A stretch of DNA of 64,000 nucleotides from Pristionchus mayeri. Lineage: Eukaryota; Nematoda; Chromadorea; Rhabditida; Neodiplogasteridae. Under the pieces are notes generated by a model. It did no database searches, was not told where the DNA came from, and saw only the letters and a program-made list of their open reading frames with translations. The DNA is taken from the NCBI GenBank assembly GCA_036245805.1, contig BTRK01000003.1, positions 36,163,215-36,227,214 of the forward strand, read 5' to 3'. This document shows, in pieces, positions 10,271 to 21,177 of this stretch (the first letter of the stretch is position 1; each line of letters begins with the position of its first letter). Position numbers and translations under genes: made by a program.

Positions 10271-13200
10271 TTAAAAAATAAACACCCTACCATTCTCGTG
10301 CATGCCTGCATGTCGAACAGATCTTCGTAATTCTTCGAATGATTCCAAATCGATAGGCACACATCGACCAGCCTGAACAATGCAATGATTGTGGATGAGA
10401 TCAATCGATTTTTCAGTAGTCTTGGTATGGCTACATGTGCTGCTGTACTTCATGTGCAGTGACGATAACGCTTGTTGATTGATAAAATTATATGCTATAT
10501 GAAATCCCGATATGATCACGATTTCTTAATTTTCGAATAATTCCATCGGGACTGAACCAACAATACGAAAATTGAAAAAGAGCTACGACATTTGTCTCAT
10601 ACATGTTGTGGTACCTGCTTCTTGTGCGTCGATCTCGAGTTTCCGGCACGAGGTAGTCATGAACGGATGGAGGGCGCCGTTGTCTGTGCCGTGGAACGAA
10701 TCGGGGAGCTGAAGAAATTGGGAAAATAACAAGACAGGGCGACATTTTTGCAGTCGAAGAAAGAACGACGCATTCGCCCGCTCGCATATGGATTTCATAT
10801 TGTGTGTCTCTGTCCGAAACAGGTTTATGAATGTGTTCTTCAAAATATTGTTCTTGTGCTTTTCATTGTTTAATAGTATCGTATCCAAATCCAATCGCTA
10901 GCAATGTCGCACTAACTCACTTTAAATTCGTAGCTTGCAAACTCTTTCACCCAATCACGTCCTCGCTGATTGTTCTTGACCATGTATGGAGCTGCATACT
11001 AAATATAATTAGTTGTTCAATGCACAACAGTACGCACCTGTCTACTAATTTATATGCTTTCAAAAGTTTACCTCCCAATTATAAAACCTGTCGAACAGGT
11101 AGATCTCATAGCCATCCTCGATGTATTCTTCGATGAGCCTGAAGTATAGCTGTATTGACTCCAATGTTCGCAGGTCTCATTTTTTTGGGTGTTTGCTAAT
11201 CGGCAATGCAAATGAGCGAAGCAAAACGTTGTGTCTAATAGTAACTAATATTAAATAAACACTCTAATGCTCTAATAGTAGTAAAGACTCTAATAGTAAA
11301 GAAACACATTTATACCGATTCGGATTGATAACTCCCATGTCTCCATCAATGAACAGTAACCATGCTTCTTCACGGATCTGAAACGTTTCGTACTTTTTGG
11401 TTCTGCGCCTATCTTGGATGTGAAATTGTATTTCGTCAAACATGTTCATCAATACCTCAGTCTTCATGAGTTTGTGAATGTGGCAGTGCCGACGGAAAAA
11501 TTTCTGAAACAATTGGATTTTCAGAACTGCGACATTGTTGAGATATATTTACGAGAAATTGAATAATCCTATTTTGGTATGTAGAGACGCTCAAAACGTA
11601 CATCCTTATGAACATCGCACTCGGCGAACTTGTTGTCGTATCCGATCAACAGGGTGTAGTTGTGCAAGGCAGCGTAGCATTCGACGCTGGAATATCCGGA
11701 AGTTGCAAAATGCGAGTATTCTAGCGTAAGTGTTGATGTGTCTGTGACATGTGTTCAGCGACATCCATAATTTGCTTTAGTCATTAAATGGTCAGTGATC
11801 GGATGCCCGTATATCGAACTCTAGTGGTAAATGAAGATACAACGAAAATTGCTTTCACCGTCTCGGTAGTTAATGGACTTTCTTGACCGGTTTTTGTTTT
11901 TACGGCGCGTATAATATTGAGGGCGTGGTCTTGTTCGTAACGCTTTACACTTCAAAGATTTACACTGCATGCAGAATTGCTTCCAGTACTCGTTAAATCG
12001 CCAATAGTTTTCCAATTCACAGCGCAGTTGTTTCCAAGAAACGCACAATATCTATCAAATTAGCATTTCCTACGTAATTCTAAACGTATCAAAGTGAGTA
12101 AACCAGCAACATTCCGTTGCATAGTTGCTTCAAACAGCGTCGTGTTCGTTCTCGCAACCGAGCGAATTGCGAGGGTGTGTACAAAATTAAGATATGTATC
12201 AATTATTGTTTGAACTCTATTTATAAGAAGTATGTTAGAAACGCGACATGTGAAATTTTTGAGTTTTTCATGACAAACCTCGAGTTCGTTCTCGCAACCG
12301 GGTGCACGTAGTACGGCTTGTTGGGCAGGGATTCATCTCGGGCCATGATCTCCTCTGAAGCAGAGAATGCATTTGCGGCAGACTTTAGCAACTCCCGCTC
12401 CATGTACGACCAATCAGAGTTGCGAGTATCGGTTGTTGTTTTCTGCGATGAGTATCGAGATTAATAAAGTGCGAGGGATACGATTGCCCATTTTGCTCAC
12501 ACTCCATGAGTAAAAATTAAGATGCTTTTTTCAGAACGAGAGAAGGAAGAGAGTTGATGGGGTAGAAATAGGGGAAGGGTGGAGTCGATTTTATCAGGTT
12601 GATTCATAAGTTTTGCTCCAAGACATTTCTATAGATTATTCGCTTGTGGTTCACTTGTGTTCATGACTACTTTGGCATTATTTGAGTGACAACAGGTGCA
12701 CATAAATTATTTGTTTTATGTGAATCAACTCCACTTCGTTCCGCGGTAAAAAATATTTTTCGAAAAAGTGACGAATTGACCGGTTTTTGAGTAGTGTGTT
12801 CAAGCCGCCCCTTAAACAAAACGAATGTGACACAATGGCTGTATTTTTGTGAAGTCAGTAAGTGAGGGTCAATGTTTCCGATAAACACTTGAAAACGGAA
12901 TTTCAGACTCTCTCGAGGAGCGCGCATAGTGAAAATTAGCGAAACTGGTCATCAAATTTCACTTTTGCAATTATTCCAAACGTGGCTTTTGAATGGAATG
13001 CTGAATCTCCACAATTATTTAATGGTAGCATCCACATGATATGCTCTTCCACTTCTGATAAATTTAAGACTATTAGCTCGTTCATCAGAAATGCGCAGCT
13101 TCAAGAAACAAATTTCGCAATATTCAAGAATTCAAAACTATGAAATTCCTGCCTATCTGGTCAGGCAGTTTCAAGGCTGATCCGATGCACGTCTACTAGG

Positions 13201-13842
13201 AGAATGTCCATGTAAAATACTTTACGAAAATAGCGTTGTTGTAGCGCTATCATGATTACGCAATGAGTACCATTCCATAAAATTGGCTGTGCCAAATATC
13301 AAGTTTGTGGCATTTCGATCCTTCACATTCCAGTAGAATCGATTGATCACGTATGAGTATAGGTGTGCTATGGAGAGCGCACATGTACTAATATCACGCA
13401 AAAGGGAATGGGAGGTTTGATAAAGTTAGAAGCAAATTATAGTTGAAAAACTTCAGGCGTGAAAATGGAGCGAAACTTATGAATCAACCTAATAAGTTTC
13501 GTGTGGCACAAGACAAGTGTGTGAGAGCTTGAGAGTTATGTGCAGGGGATACACATATTTGAGAATAATGGTAACGGCACTAGGTCGGATGATCATCGTC
13601 GGATGATAATCAACAATATTGCACTTCCTCATCATGTTCACAGTAGATTCCTAAGTGGCAAAAATGCTTCTGTGAAAGTTCTACAATAGCGTACATTGTT
13701 TTGGTTATCATCATAAAGGTTATCACCGACGGTGATCATCCCACCCAGTGCCTTAAATACTCACCACTCTGAGCGCAGCGTAGATAACCGTAAGAATGAA
13801 GAGAGATGCGACCGTGGGAATTAGAGCATGGTAAGTTCGCAT
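10271..13842 (-). CDS. DUF273-like putative type II glycosyltransferase, at least 10 exons
   Basis: Exon 1 (13765-13842) encodes MRTYHALIPTVASLFILTVI, a short cytoplasmic end plus signal anchor. Exon 2 (12279-12442) continues in phase. Supported later exons are 11602-11720 (CYAALHNYTLL), 11316-11503 (WLLFIDGDMGVINPN), 11072-11138 (IEEYIEDGYEIYLFDRFYNW), 10921-10998 and 10615-10708 (FHGTDNGALHPF); a last exon lies near 10271-10500. The FIDGDMGVINPN and DRFYNW blocks match what I know of the nematode DUF273 family, which resembles galactosyltransferases with a DXD metal site; the DGD here would be that site. Exons between 11.8 and 12.2 kb could not be joined cleanly. The first intron has taken in a 0.9-kb mariner-like element and a short MITE. 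Likely location is the Golgi; the substrate is unknown. Confidence 0.62.
12594..13492. mobile_element. Mariner-like nonautonomous element
   Basis: Inverted ends AGGTTGATTCATAAGTTTTG (12596) and its near complement ending at 13490, set in TA-TCAGG / CCTAA-TA. About 0.9 kb with no recognisable transposase; an 86-codon minus frame inside was not identified. It sits in the first intron of the DUF273-like gene. Confidence 0.65.
13576..13752. repeat. MITE with GGCACTAGGTCGGATGA ends
   Basis: Left end GGCACTAGGTCGGATGATC, right end GATCATCCCACCCAGTGCC. It is the clearest copy of a short family whose end sequence recurs at about 17055, 17620, 18870, 20110, 38480 and 52494. It lies in the first intron of the DUF273-like gene, just upstream (in gene sense) of exon 2. 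Confidence 0.6.
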
Positions 13843-15207
13843 TACCACTGAAAATATTCTAAAAGTAATAAGTATGCTAGAACTCGTCATCTTTGAGAAG
13901 TCACCCTTAAAACATAGTTAATGGAGAATAATTGGGTGCAAAGATATTAAGGAGATGATTAATAACTTGGGCAAAAAATCGTCGGAAAACGTATGGCTGG
14001 TGCGCACTACGTGTTGTGCACACGCCCCGTTTTCTTATCGCACTTTGTCCGCTTGCGTGCATCTATCCGGATCTATCCTAGGGATGGCGCAGCTTGAAAC
14101 TGTCTCTTCATTTTACACGTTGTCTCGCCAATCAGATTGGATATAGAGTATGCATATTGTGCAGAGTCGTAGATCTTTTTGTTCTTATCTTTCCGAATGA
14201 AAATACCAAACGATGCTCGATCCCGTACATTTTATCTCCCAAACAAGCACTCCTGATCCTTTGTCCGATATCTGTTCGACGATCTCCGAAAACGTGACGA
14301 GTGCAAGCGCGAGGGCGGACGGCGCTCCTAGTGAAAGTCGATTATTTCTTTCATCAATTAACGGGCACACTCACGGTACTCTAAAAAGCCTTGTTTGAAC
14401 CTAAAAGCTTAGAAGTTATCCCTTCATCTTACTTGTTGCTAGGTTATTACCGGTTATTAGGAACTTCGTTGACATATGTTCGGTAGTCCACGAAACGTGA
14501 GTATGCATCGTCCGCATTATCCGATCCAATGAAATGCTTTCTTGAACCTGCATATCGGTATGGCAATCTCCGAAAATCCGACGAGTGTAAGCAAGGATGC
14601 GGTAGTGAAAGCAGATATGAGTCTAAGTACCATTGGTCACGGAAGCCTACCATTGAGAAACTGTTAATGTCGGATTGCTTACATTACTTCAAACAGATAA
14701 ATGCACGTGGTTCTGACACGTCCATGTTGCTGAACACACAAATATGTATGAGCAAAGCAGTTTCATGGATATATATTACATCTTCCATTTCACTTCGCAC
14801 TTTCGCCGGCTAAACTGCCATTCTATTGGTAGCACATCTCATCCCACCAGAACAAGCGTTGTGATGGTGCAAAGCATTTTGTTGAGGGGCCCTAATATCT
14901 CCTTTAGAAATCTTCCACGTTCTTTCCGTGGATCGATCGCATATTGCGATCTCCGAATGGAACCTGAGCATATTCGCGACGGAATGTCAGGAAGAGCCGT
15001 TTTATTATCGCGAAGTCACGCAAAGTCTTGATTTAGAAATTCTTTATCATGCTATAGAAATTGGAAATATCTTTTCCATCTTACTCGGACTATTCAAACA
15101 ATACAATTACAACAAAAAAAGTCACCCTGACTTCGATGAGATTCATCAACGACCAAATTCAAATATTGTGTAATCACGTCTATTACAAGCCACATCGCGT
15201 TATATCA
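13843..15207. other. Intergenic between two glycosyltransferase genes
   Basis: It holds half-copies of the hairpin family (near 14094-14150) and two related stretches reading AATCCGACGAGTGTAAGC / AACGTGACGAGTGCAAGC. It should contain the promoter of the DUF273-like gene just above 13842. No further exon was supported. Confidence 0.4.
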
Positions 15208-15664
15208 TTAGGGCCCGTTAACCTTCACTCTATATAGAAGGATCTCGAAGAGCTGCATCTCCACCGGCTCCAGATGATGAAATGAGATCAGATCTCGCGA
15301 AATTCCATCGAAACCCTGTAAAATTACGTTTTTCGTCTGAAACATTTCTCGTACTTTTCGAACGTGAATTATTATTAGGACCCATCGTAGCCAGATTCAC
15401 CATAATTTAGAGTGACATAACTTCATTTTAACTCCTTGCATTGAATATATAGAAGTATGCAAGGCCTATTCGTGTGGTATTTTTATGATCGATTTAATGT
15501 TAAGGTGAACACATTACAGGATATTGATCTCAAAAGGAACGAACCATTCAACAACTCACCGAAACGAGGAGGTCATAAATCCATGTCTCGGCCTGGTCCC
15601 ACCCGTCCAGTGTCATGCTCGGATGGTACCCGTTGAAGCGCTGTTGGCCTGAATCATCGAGAAA

Positions 15665-15747
15665 TTGTCTGACTCTCCTCATATCACACACTCTCTCGCA
15701 GTTTAGAGAAAGCGAGAGAGCATGAGATTTGGAGAGACTCAGACGAT
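15665..15747. repeat. Hairpin element (family H) in an intron
   Basis: Stem TTGTCTGACTCTCC / GGAGAGACTCAGACGA around a core with CTCTCTCGC and GCGAGAGAGC. It lies in the intron just upstream, in gene sense, of the 15560-15648 exon of the C1GALT-like gene. Confidence 0.65.
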
Positions 15748-16134
15748 ACACGAATGATCGCGTTTTCTCGGGAATCTACAGATCGGCTTGATAAGTTTAT
15801 TACACAGTGATGACCATCCAAATGTAAGATCTTATTTGAATCTAGTGTGGTCCCTAACAGAGTTCGTAATTCGGGTCGCCGTCTCTTCATTTTACATACT
15901 ATCTCGACCCGTGGAATGGCGATACAGTGTGTATAATAATTTCTGGAACTCTAATCACTATCTAGCTGCCTACCGTTCTCATTGATGGTTGGATGAGGGT
16001 AGATTCCCAAGTTAGCGAGACACCTACAAAGCTCGTAGCATTTTCACGTATTATCAATGTTGTAGTTGTATAATACATCGCGCTTAGGACACCTCTGATC
16101 CTTATTGCCGGGCATATGATCCTTGAATTCACCC

Positions 16135-16226
16135 GAGCAATCGTCTGACTCTCCTGTGTTTGCAAGCTCTCTCGCCCTCAGACCGTCAAGAGAGCGTGCA
16201 AACTGAGGAGAGTCAGGCGATTGCTC
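16135..16226. mobile_element. Hairpin MITE (family H) with 8-bp target duplication, hAT-like
   Basis: A 92-bp hairpin with ends GAGCAATCGTCTGACTCTCC / GGAGAGTCAGGCGATTGCTC, flanked by an exact 8-bp duplication ATTCACCC (16127-16134 and 16227-16234). Eight-bp duplications are typical of hAT transposases. The insertion is 3 bp inside the intron that follows the NEDLAIG exon of the C1GALT-like gene. Confidence 0.82.
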
Positions 16227-17803
16227 ATTCACCCACATTCCGATGGCCAGGTCCTCATTTTTGTTATCGGGACAGAGCGTCTCGTTGTTGTAGCCATTTC
16301 TCATGTAGATCTCCAAAGCTTTTCTGGAAAAAAACAGTGCAATTATACTCTAGTATATATCTTATTGTAATAGTACTAATTGGTAAGCTTTGTCAATAAT
16401 TATTATAATTGTCCAAAATCACCTCGATAGCAGGTATCCTCCTCCACCGCTGTTGTATCCCTGCTCCTGAACATCTAATAAACGCGTACTTAATTATGAA
16501 ACACTGTGATTTAATTAAATTGGAGCTGGTCTGGTTTTACAAGGTGAGAAATCCCGCCAAACTCTACTGACCAAGTACGGTTTCAATCGATATCCGACGT
16601 AGTATGGCTGATTGGGGTCGAGAGTGCGTAGGAAGGTGCGAAGATTTTCCATGATGAGATAAGTGTCATCGTCTGCCTAAAGTTTCGAAATTTTTTGAAT
16701 AGACTTAGGATTTTTGAATCGACTGAATAGATCATCCCTCCCACTCCTCATCCCATTCGCTCTCTCACCAACAGAGCGGTTCATTTGCATCATAAACAAA
16801 GATTTGAATAGTTGATTTGAAAGTCGTTTTTTTGAAATACGAGTCCGTGATTTGTTGCTTATTTTTTATGAAGTGAGGATGTCGCATTTCGAATTCAAGT
16901 TGAAACTCACTTTAATGACCCAGTCGAAATCGGCGCGCATTACTTCCCAGATGTAGTAGAATGCGTATCGAGACTTGTAGAAGAGGTTAGCATACGAGTC
17001 AGGGATCCCGGCAAACACCGTGCGATAGGGTATCTGGAAGTACGCAAAATAAGACACTAGGTCGGATGTGAACTATGACATCATGCCGCATGTGATGTAT
17101 CGAAGGCGGCATGACGTCATAGTTCTTATCCGAGCCAATGTCCCAAATAGATCAGATAAAAATGAGAGCATGGGCTTCAAATTCGAAATGTTGTTCTCCA
17201 TGATACATTTGTTGTGTTGATTTTAAGCGTATTTAAAAACGGATAGAAACTAACTTTCAGATTTTCTCTGAATGGCGCGTTCGTGAATAGAACACCATGG
17301 TCGCAGCGGTTGAGCCACGTTTGATTCACTGCGAGAGCCTGGAATAAGCGGTAGTTAACGGAAACAAATTTGAACTAACACAATCATTTACACTCTTTAT
17401 TTTCAGACAACACAAAATCAGAGTTGCACTAAAAGTTAAAGAGAAATCAAGCTGCTTTAAAGAAACGAATACACCGGCAACGCGAACTGCTTTCGGAACT
17501 ACGCCGGATGAGAACCAAAAAATGGACCCTTCTGTAGGCCTTTCACAGAAGCATTTTTCACAGTTTGTTAACCTACTAGGGCATGCTAGAGAAGGGTACT
17601 TTGTTGGTTCTCATCCGACGGTTCTCATTCGACCTAGTGCCAGCTGTCTCTACTTACCCTTGTATCGTGATACTTCTGCGATGTGAGCACCCAGCAGAGG
17701 ATCTCTCCCTTGTTGGGAAGTGCAGCAGCCGCGGGCGAGACCTCAACATAGCGCAGCATTTCTGTTTCGTCGGGCCTGAAGTGGCTTGATCTGTCGACTG
17801 ACT

Positions 17804-17936
17804 AGAGTTCGTAATAATTCGGGTCTTAGTCTCTTCATTTCACACACTATCTCGACCGGTCGAGCGGTGAGAGAGAGTGTACAATGAAGAGGTCCGGGTA
17901 TCGTTTCTCGAACTCTTCGACTGACTCTTCCCAATC
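17804..17936. mobile_element. MITE (family H core) with 10-bp target duplication, inside a coding exon
   Basis: Ends AGAGTTCG / CGAACTCT and a central CTCTCTCACCGCTCGACCGGT-type core, 133 bp, flanked by TCGACTGACT at 17794-17803 and 17937-17946. A duplication of 9-10 bp suggests a Mutator-like transposase. A sister copy with the same ends is at 19865-19973. Confidence 0.8.
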
Positions 17937-18374
17937 CTCTCTCAGATGTGCATACTCTCTGGATGTCTTCATCCTGCGAGAGAGATCATTGCCCCATAGA
18001 TAACATTCGTGGAATGTAAAGCTGTTTTTTTCTTCATATTTGAACGTGCGTGGAAGATTGTAATGTGTAATTGCGAACCTCGTCGATATCTCCCCATAGA
18101 GGGCAGAGTACCGTAGCAGACCCAGAAGTATTAGCATTGATCCCAGGGAAATCAATGCAAAGATCTGAACGATGCGCTTAGCGAAATGTCCCGATATCCA
18201 CCGATACGCTTGCGATTTCGATGACGAGCTCTTCAAACAACGTCATTTCATTTAATTCATTCCCTTCTTTCGTTGGGGTGCGAGAATTGGGGGGTGAGCA
18301 ATAGATTCAATTGACAGATGATTGTATCGAGGTAATCGATTGGATTTTATCGCAAAAATAAAGATAGAACTAAC

Positions 18375-18584
18375 CATTGCGAAGGGCATGCCCTTAGACG
18401 ATGACGATAAGCTGCAGAAATTGGGTCGCATGTCGTTAAGGCAAGCGGAAAAGCGGGTTCGCGTTTTGCGCGAGACTACTCCGCCCATGGTAGAGAAGGA
18501 TGGGGAGCGGCGATTGTAGGCGAGAAGTGTGATTAAGAGGGGGAATGAAAAGGCAATTCTTTGCCATTTGATTTTTCTATACAT
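18375..18584 (-). CDS. Possible first exon encoding a signal anchor
   Basis: A 70-codon open stretch from an ATG (MYRKIKWQRIAFSFPLLITL) to a GTTAGT donor, ending exactly in phase 0. The basic start followed by a hydrophobic run fits a type II membrane anchor. It could be the first exon of the C1GALT-like gene, since the next frame at 18233 can be entered in phase 0 after TTTGAAG, or the start of a separate gene. The acceptor would be weak, so I leave it unassigned. Confidence 0.4.
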
Positions 18585-19260
18585 TTGGAATCTTGCCGTT
18601 GATGATTTTAGGAGAATTTGCAAGCGCGTTGCCGTGGGAATAAACAGACAAACGTTATAGAATAGAACTCCCAGCAACGAAAATTACAATCGAAATATCG
18701 CCTTGAATTATATCCATTTCGCCAGTGCGTCTCATTTCGTATATATTCGGTGTTATGCCGGATTATCACAGTCAAATTATGACCAAATTATTGAAATTTT
18801 AGACTTGTCATTATTGGGATATTTTTTTTGTTTTCCGTAAGGATATCAATTGATCGTGATCATCCGATCTAGTGCCGATCAACCTCTTGAGAGTCTTCAT
18901 CATCCTGATTCGAACTCATCGCGCACATTGGGCATTCTTAATCTTGCCGGCGATCTCCGCCACTCGAACAATCAAAGTTGCGGATCGCCGGAGGCTTAGA
19001 TCCAACGGGAACTCAACAACGTTTAAAATGAAGTGAACGACCTATTTTGAGGGACTGCGTGGCATTATCGACTTCAAAGAGATTAACTCCTCAACGTTGT
19101 TTTTGGGTATTTCCAAAGTTCGAAAAAAGCCAAAAATTCTCGAATCAGAAATGTTATGAGGTGTATTCCGTGAATGCCCATTCTGGCAAGTTTCTTCTTG
19201 TGATGTCACTCTTCCTGATAAAATCACGATTCACAAAGTGTTGCGAGAATTCGAAATGAT

Positions 19261-19764
19261 TTAGCAAGAGATGACTCTAATCATTGTGCTTCCTGACTTC
19301 CCGATAAGCCGGGTGATATGGAACACAACATAAACTGACTCAGTTGTTGATTTATTAACTGATTCGCACGGGTGGGGGAAGTTGAAGTATCCTTTGGAAG
19401 TTGGAAGGGTTTTGACTTTTTTCGGAGAGGATTGTTCCAGTTCATGAAAAGTATACCTAGCATGAACGCATCGCAAACGGCTATGCTTCATTTCCGATGA
19501 TACATTTTTTCTACTCGATGTGTCCGTGATATAGGAATTTTTTTTAGATTTCGCAATCCGTATTGGACATACCGAAACTCTAGCAGATGATCTTCTACAA
19601 CAATGATTAGGATCTCCGCTGATGCTATTAAGCGATTCTCGGATCGGAGATCGAGACGGAGATACCTGCTTACGCGGCTCGCGGGCTACGAACTGCCTGA
19701 GATCCCGATACCGATTGGTCCTTTCCGGAGCTAGGGAAGTGAAACTAATCCCCTCACATTTCAC
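19261..19764 (-). CDS. Uncharacterised open frame, basic and Ser/Arg-rich
   Basis: An unusually long frame for this region (167 codons) that is not obviously part of a repeat. The product would be rich in Arg, Lys and Ser (for example KQVSPSRSPIRESLNS), with no membrane segment. A possible donor (TAG-GTATAC) at about 19456 suggests only the first two thirds would be exon. No homologue was recognised and it may be chance. Confidence 0.25.
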   Translation of the reverse strand: MKCEGISFTSLAPERTNRYRDLRQFVAREPRKQVSPSRSPIRESLNSISGDPNHCCRRSSARVSVCPIRIAKSKKNSYITDTSSRKNVSSEMKHSRLRCVHARYTFHELEQSSPKKVKTLPTSKGYFNFPHPCESVNKSTTESVYVVFHITRLIGKSGSTMIRVISC

Positions 19765-19864
19765 CAGTTAGGCAGATTGAGAGAGTATGTGAGAAGGAGA
19801 GAGTAAGGTACTGATCGTCGTGATTCGGCTAAATGAAGCGCTGTCGGAGATCCCGAGTCGAATT

Positions 19865-19973
19865 AGAGTTCGTAATTCGAATCGCCGTCTCTTCATTTTA
19901 CACACTCTCTCGACCGGTTGAACGGTAAGATAGTGTGTAGAAAGAAGAGACCGTGGATTCATTCTCGAACTCT
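19865..19973. repeat. MITE (family H core) with AGAGTTCG ends
   Basis: Ends AGAGTTCGTAATTCGAATCG and TTCTCGAACTCT with arms TCTCTTCATTTTACACACTC / TAGTGTGTAGAAAGAAGAGA. It is the same subtype as 17804-17936. The flanks do not show an exact target duplication. Confidence 0.65.
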
Positions 19974-20419
19974 GCTCCGAATGGTCCTTTCCGGAGCAAC
20001 AGCAGTGAGCACTGCTCCATTCCCTATACCCATAGGTATCCTCGTCAATGCTCAAAACAGGTCACAGACCAGACGGATTGAATAGATACAGGCCGCGTTT
20101 CGGCCACAGGCTCTAGGTCAGATGATAGCCTTCCGAACGATAACCACTAGTACCCTCCCCCGCATGTTCACAGCACATACCGAAAGTGTCAAAAATGCTT
20201 CTGTGAAATTTCTAAATTGCTCTCGATTAAGTGGTTGATGTTAGTGCGTGAATTGTAAATTGAGTGTGTCCCAGATTTTCAGCCTCCCAGCTGCTCGGGA
20301 AAGATATTTTGTTCCAGTTATAGTAAAGTATAGTAGCAATACTAAAATAATTAGTATTATCATTAGCTGTAAAACCATGAGAGAACGCAATCAATAATAA
20401 TGATTCAGGCCAATGAGAT

Positions 20420-20721
20420 TGTTGTGTAAAGGCCCTTGCCTTGTACCCATACTCAATTAGCATACGTGCAGACCACACTCCCCTCTCCCCTCGTCTAGTG
20501 CAGATTGCACTCTCCCCTCCTCTCCCCATTGTCTATTAGCATGTCAACTGTTAATGACCCTGTCTCGCATATTCAGAACGAGTCCGCCCGACTCGTCTCT
20601 CGCCCTCTCTTCTTTCCTTCTTCCCTGTTTCTCTTGTATTGAGCGGTTGCTCTCTCTTGCCCTGCGATAAAGCTCGGTTCCCTCTTTGCTCTTGGAGTAC
20701 GGGACAGGCGACTACACAACA
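20420..20721 (+). repeat. 5' LTR
   Basis: 302 bp, TGTTGTGTA to TACACAACA. It differs from the 3' LTR only at 20666 (G against A at 25748). That base lies in GATAAA/AATAAA, so the 3' LTR has the canonical polyadenylation hexamer and the 5' LTR does not. Confidence 0.95.
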
Positions 20722-20827
20722 TTGGCGATCAGTACTCACGATTAGGCGTTGCCTGTTTCCTGTGTTCGTTCTTGTGTTTCGTGTTCCGAGTCGAGTGTCC
20801 AGTACGTTTCCTCTCGTTCTTGTGTGT

Positions 20828-21013
20828 AGGTTCCTTCGGGAGCTGAGTGTCTGTAGTTTCCTTCGGGAGCTGAGTGTCTGTAGGTTCCTTCGGGAGCTGA
20901 GTGTCTGTAGGTTCCTTCGGGAGCTGAGTGTCTGTAGTTTCCTTCGGGAGCTGAGTGTCTGTAGGTTCCTTCGGGAGCTGAGTGTTGTAGGTTCTTTCGG
21001 GAACTGAGCGTGT
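20828..21013 (+). repeat. 27-bp tandem repeat in the LTR element leader
   Basis: Seven head-to-tail copies of a unit near AGGTTCCTTCGGGAGCTGAG plus TGTCTGT, with AGG/AGT variation; the sixth copy is 26 bp. It lies between the primer-binding site and the gag ATG at 21178. The period of nine codons keeps several frames open on both strands, which explains the repetitive reading frames there; I do not call them genes. Confidence 0.9.
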
Positions 21014-21177
21014 GAACACAGTGATTTGTCGAGGTCGGCCGGAGGCGCTGCTCGATTTTCTTTCTGCCCTTCTGAGTGCGTGGCAGAAAGTGAGCTCGAA
21101 AGCAGTGAGGTTTCACTAGTGGTAGTGAACCGTTCCGAGACTGTACTCACTCGATAGATAGTACACGTGTCACAAGG

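Larger units (their letters stand above)
15208..18236 (-). pseudogene. Core-1 beta-1,3-galactosyltransferase-like gene (GT31), exon broken by a MITE
   Basis: Exons (minus): 17658-18236, 17255-17338, 16911-17033, 16572-16676, 16423-16466, 16237-16323, 15974-16023, 15560-15648 and 15208-15315, all in phase after the first. C1GALT landmarks appear in order: GEILCWVLTSQKYHDTR, AVNQTWLNRCDHGVLFTNAP, IPYRTVFAGIPDSYANLFYK, the metal-binding ADDDTY, GYNSGGGGYLLS, NEDLAIG and FHHLEP near the end. Family members add galactose to O-linked GalNAc in the Golgi. Upstream of the catalytic part lies a membrane anchor (IVQIFALISLGSMLILLGLL). A 133-bp MITE with a 10-bp target duplication lies inside the first exon and brings a stop, so this allele should not give a full protein unless the insert is spliced out. 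No good ATG precedes the 18236 end in frame, so the true start is either an internal ATG or an upstream exon (see 18375-18584). Confidence 0.72.

Noticed and set aside
18233..18236. A start codon for the C1GALT-like protein at 18236
   Set aside because: The codon is TTG, not ATG, and a TGA lies a few codons upstream in the same frame, so the true start must be elsewhere.
20729..21116. Open frames with a repeating RHSAPEGTY-like or VCRFLRELS-like product on both strands
   Set aside because: They are produced by the 27-bp tandem repeat, whose period of nine codons keeps frames open. They lie in the untranslated leader of the LTR element and have no homologue that I recognise.
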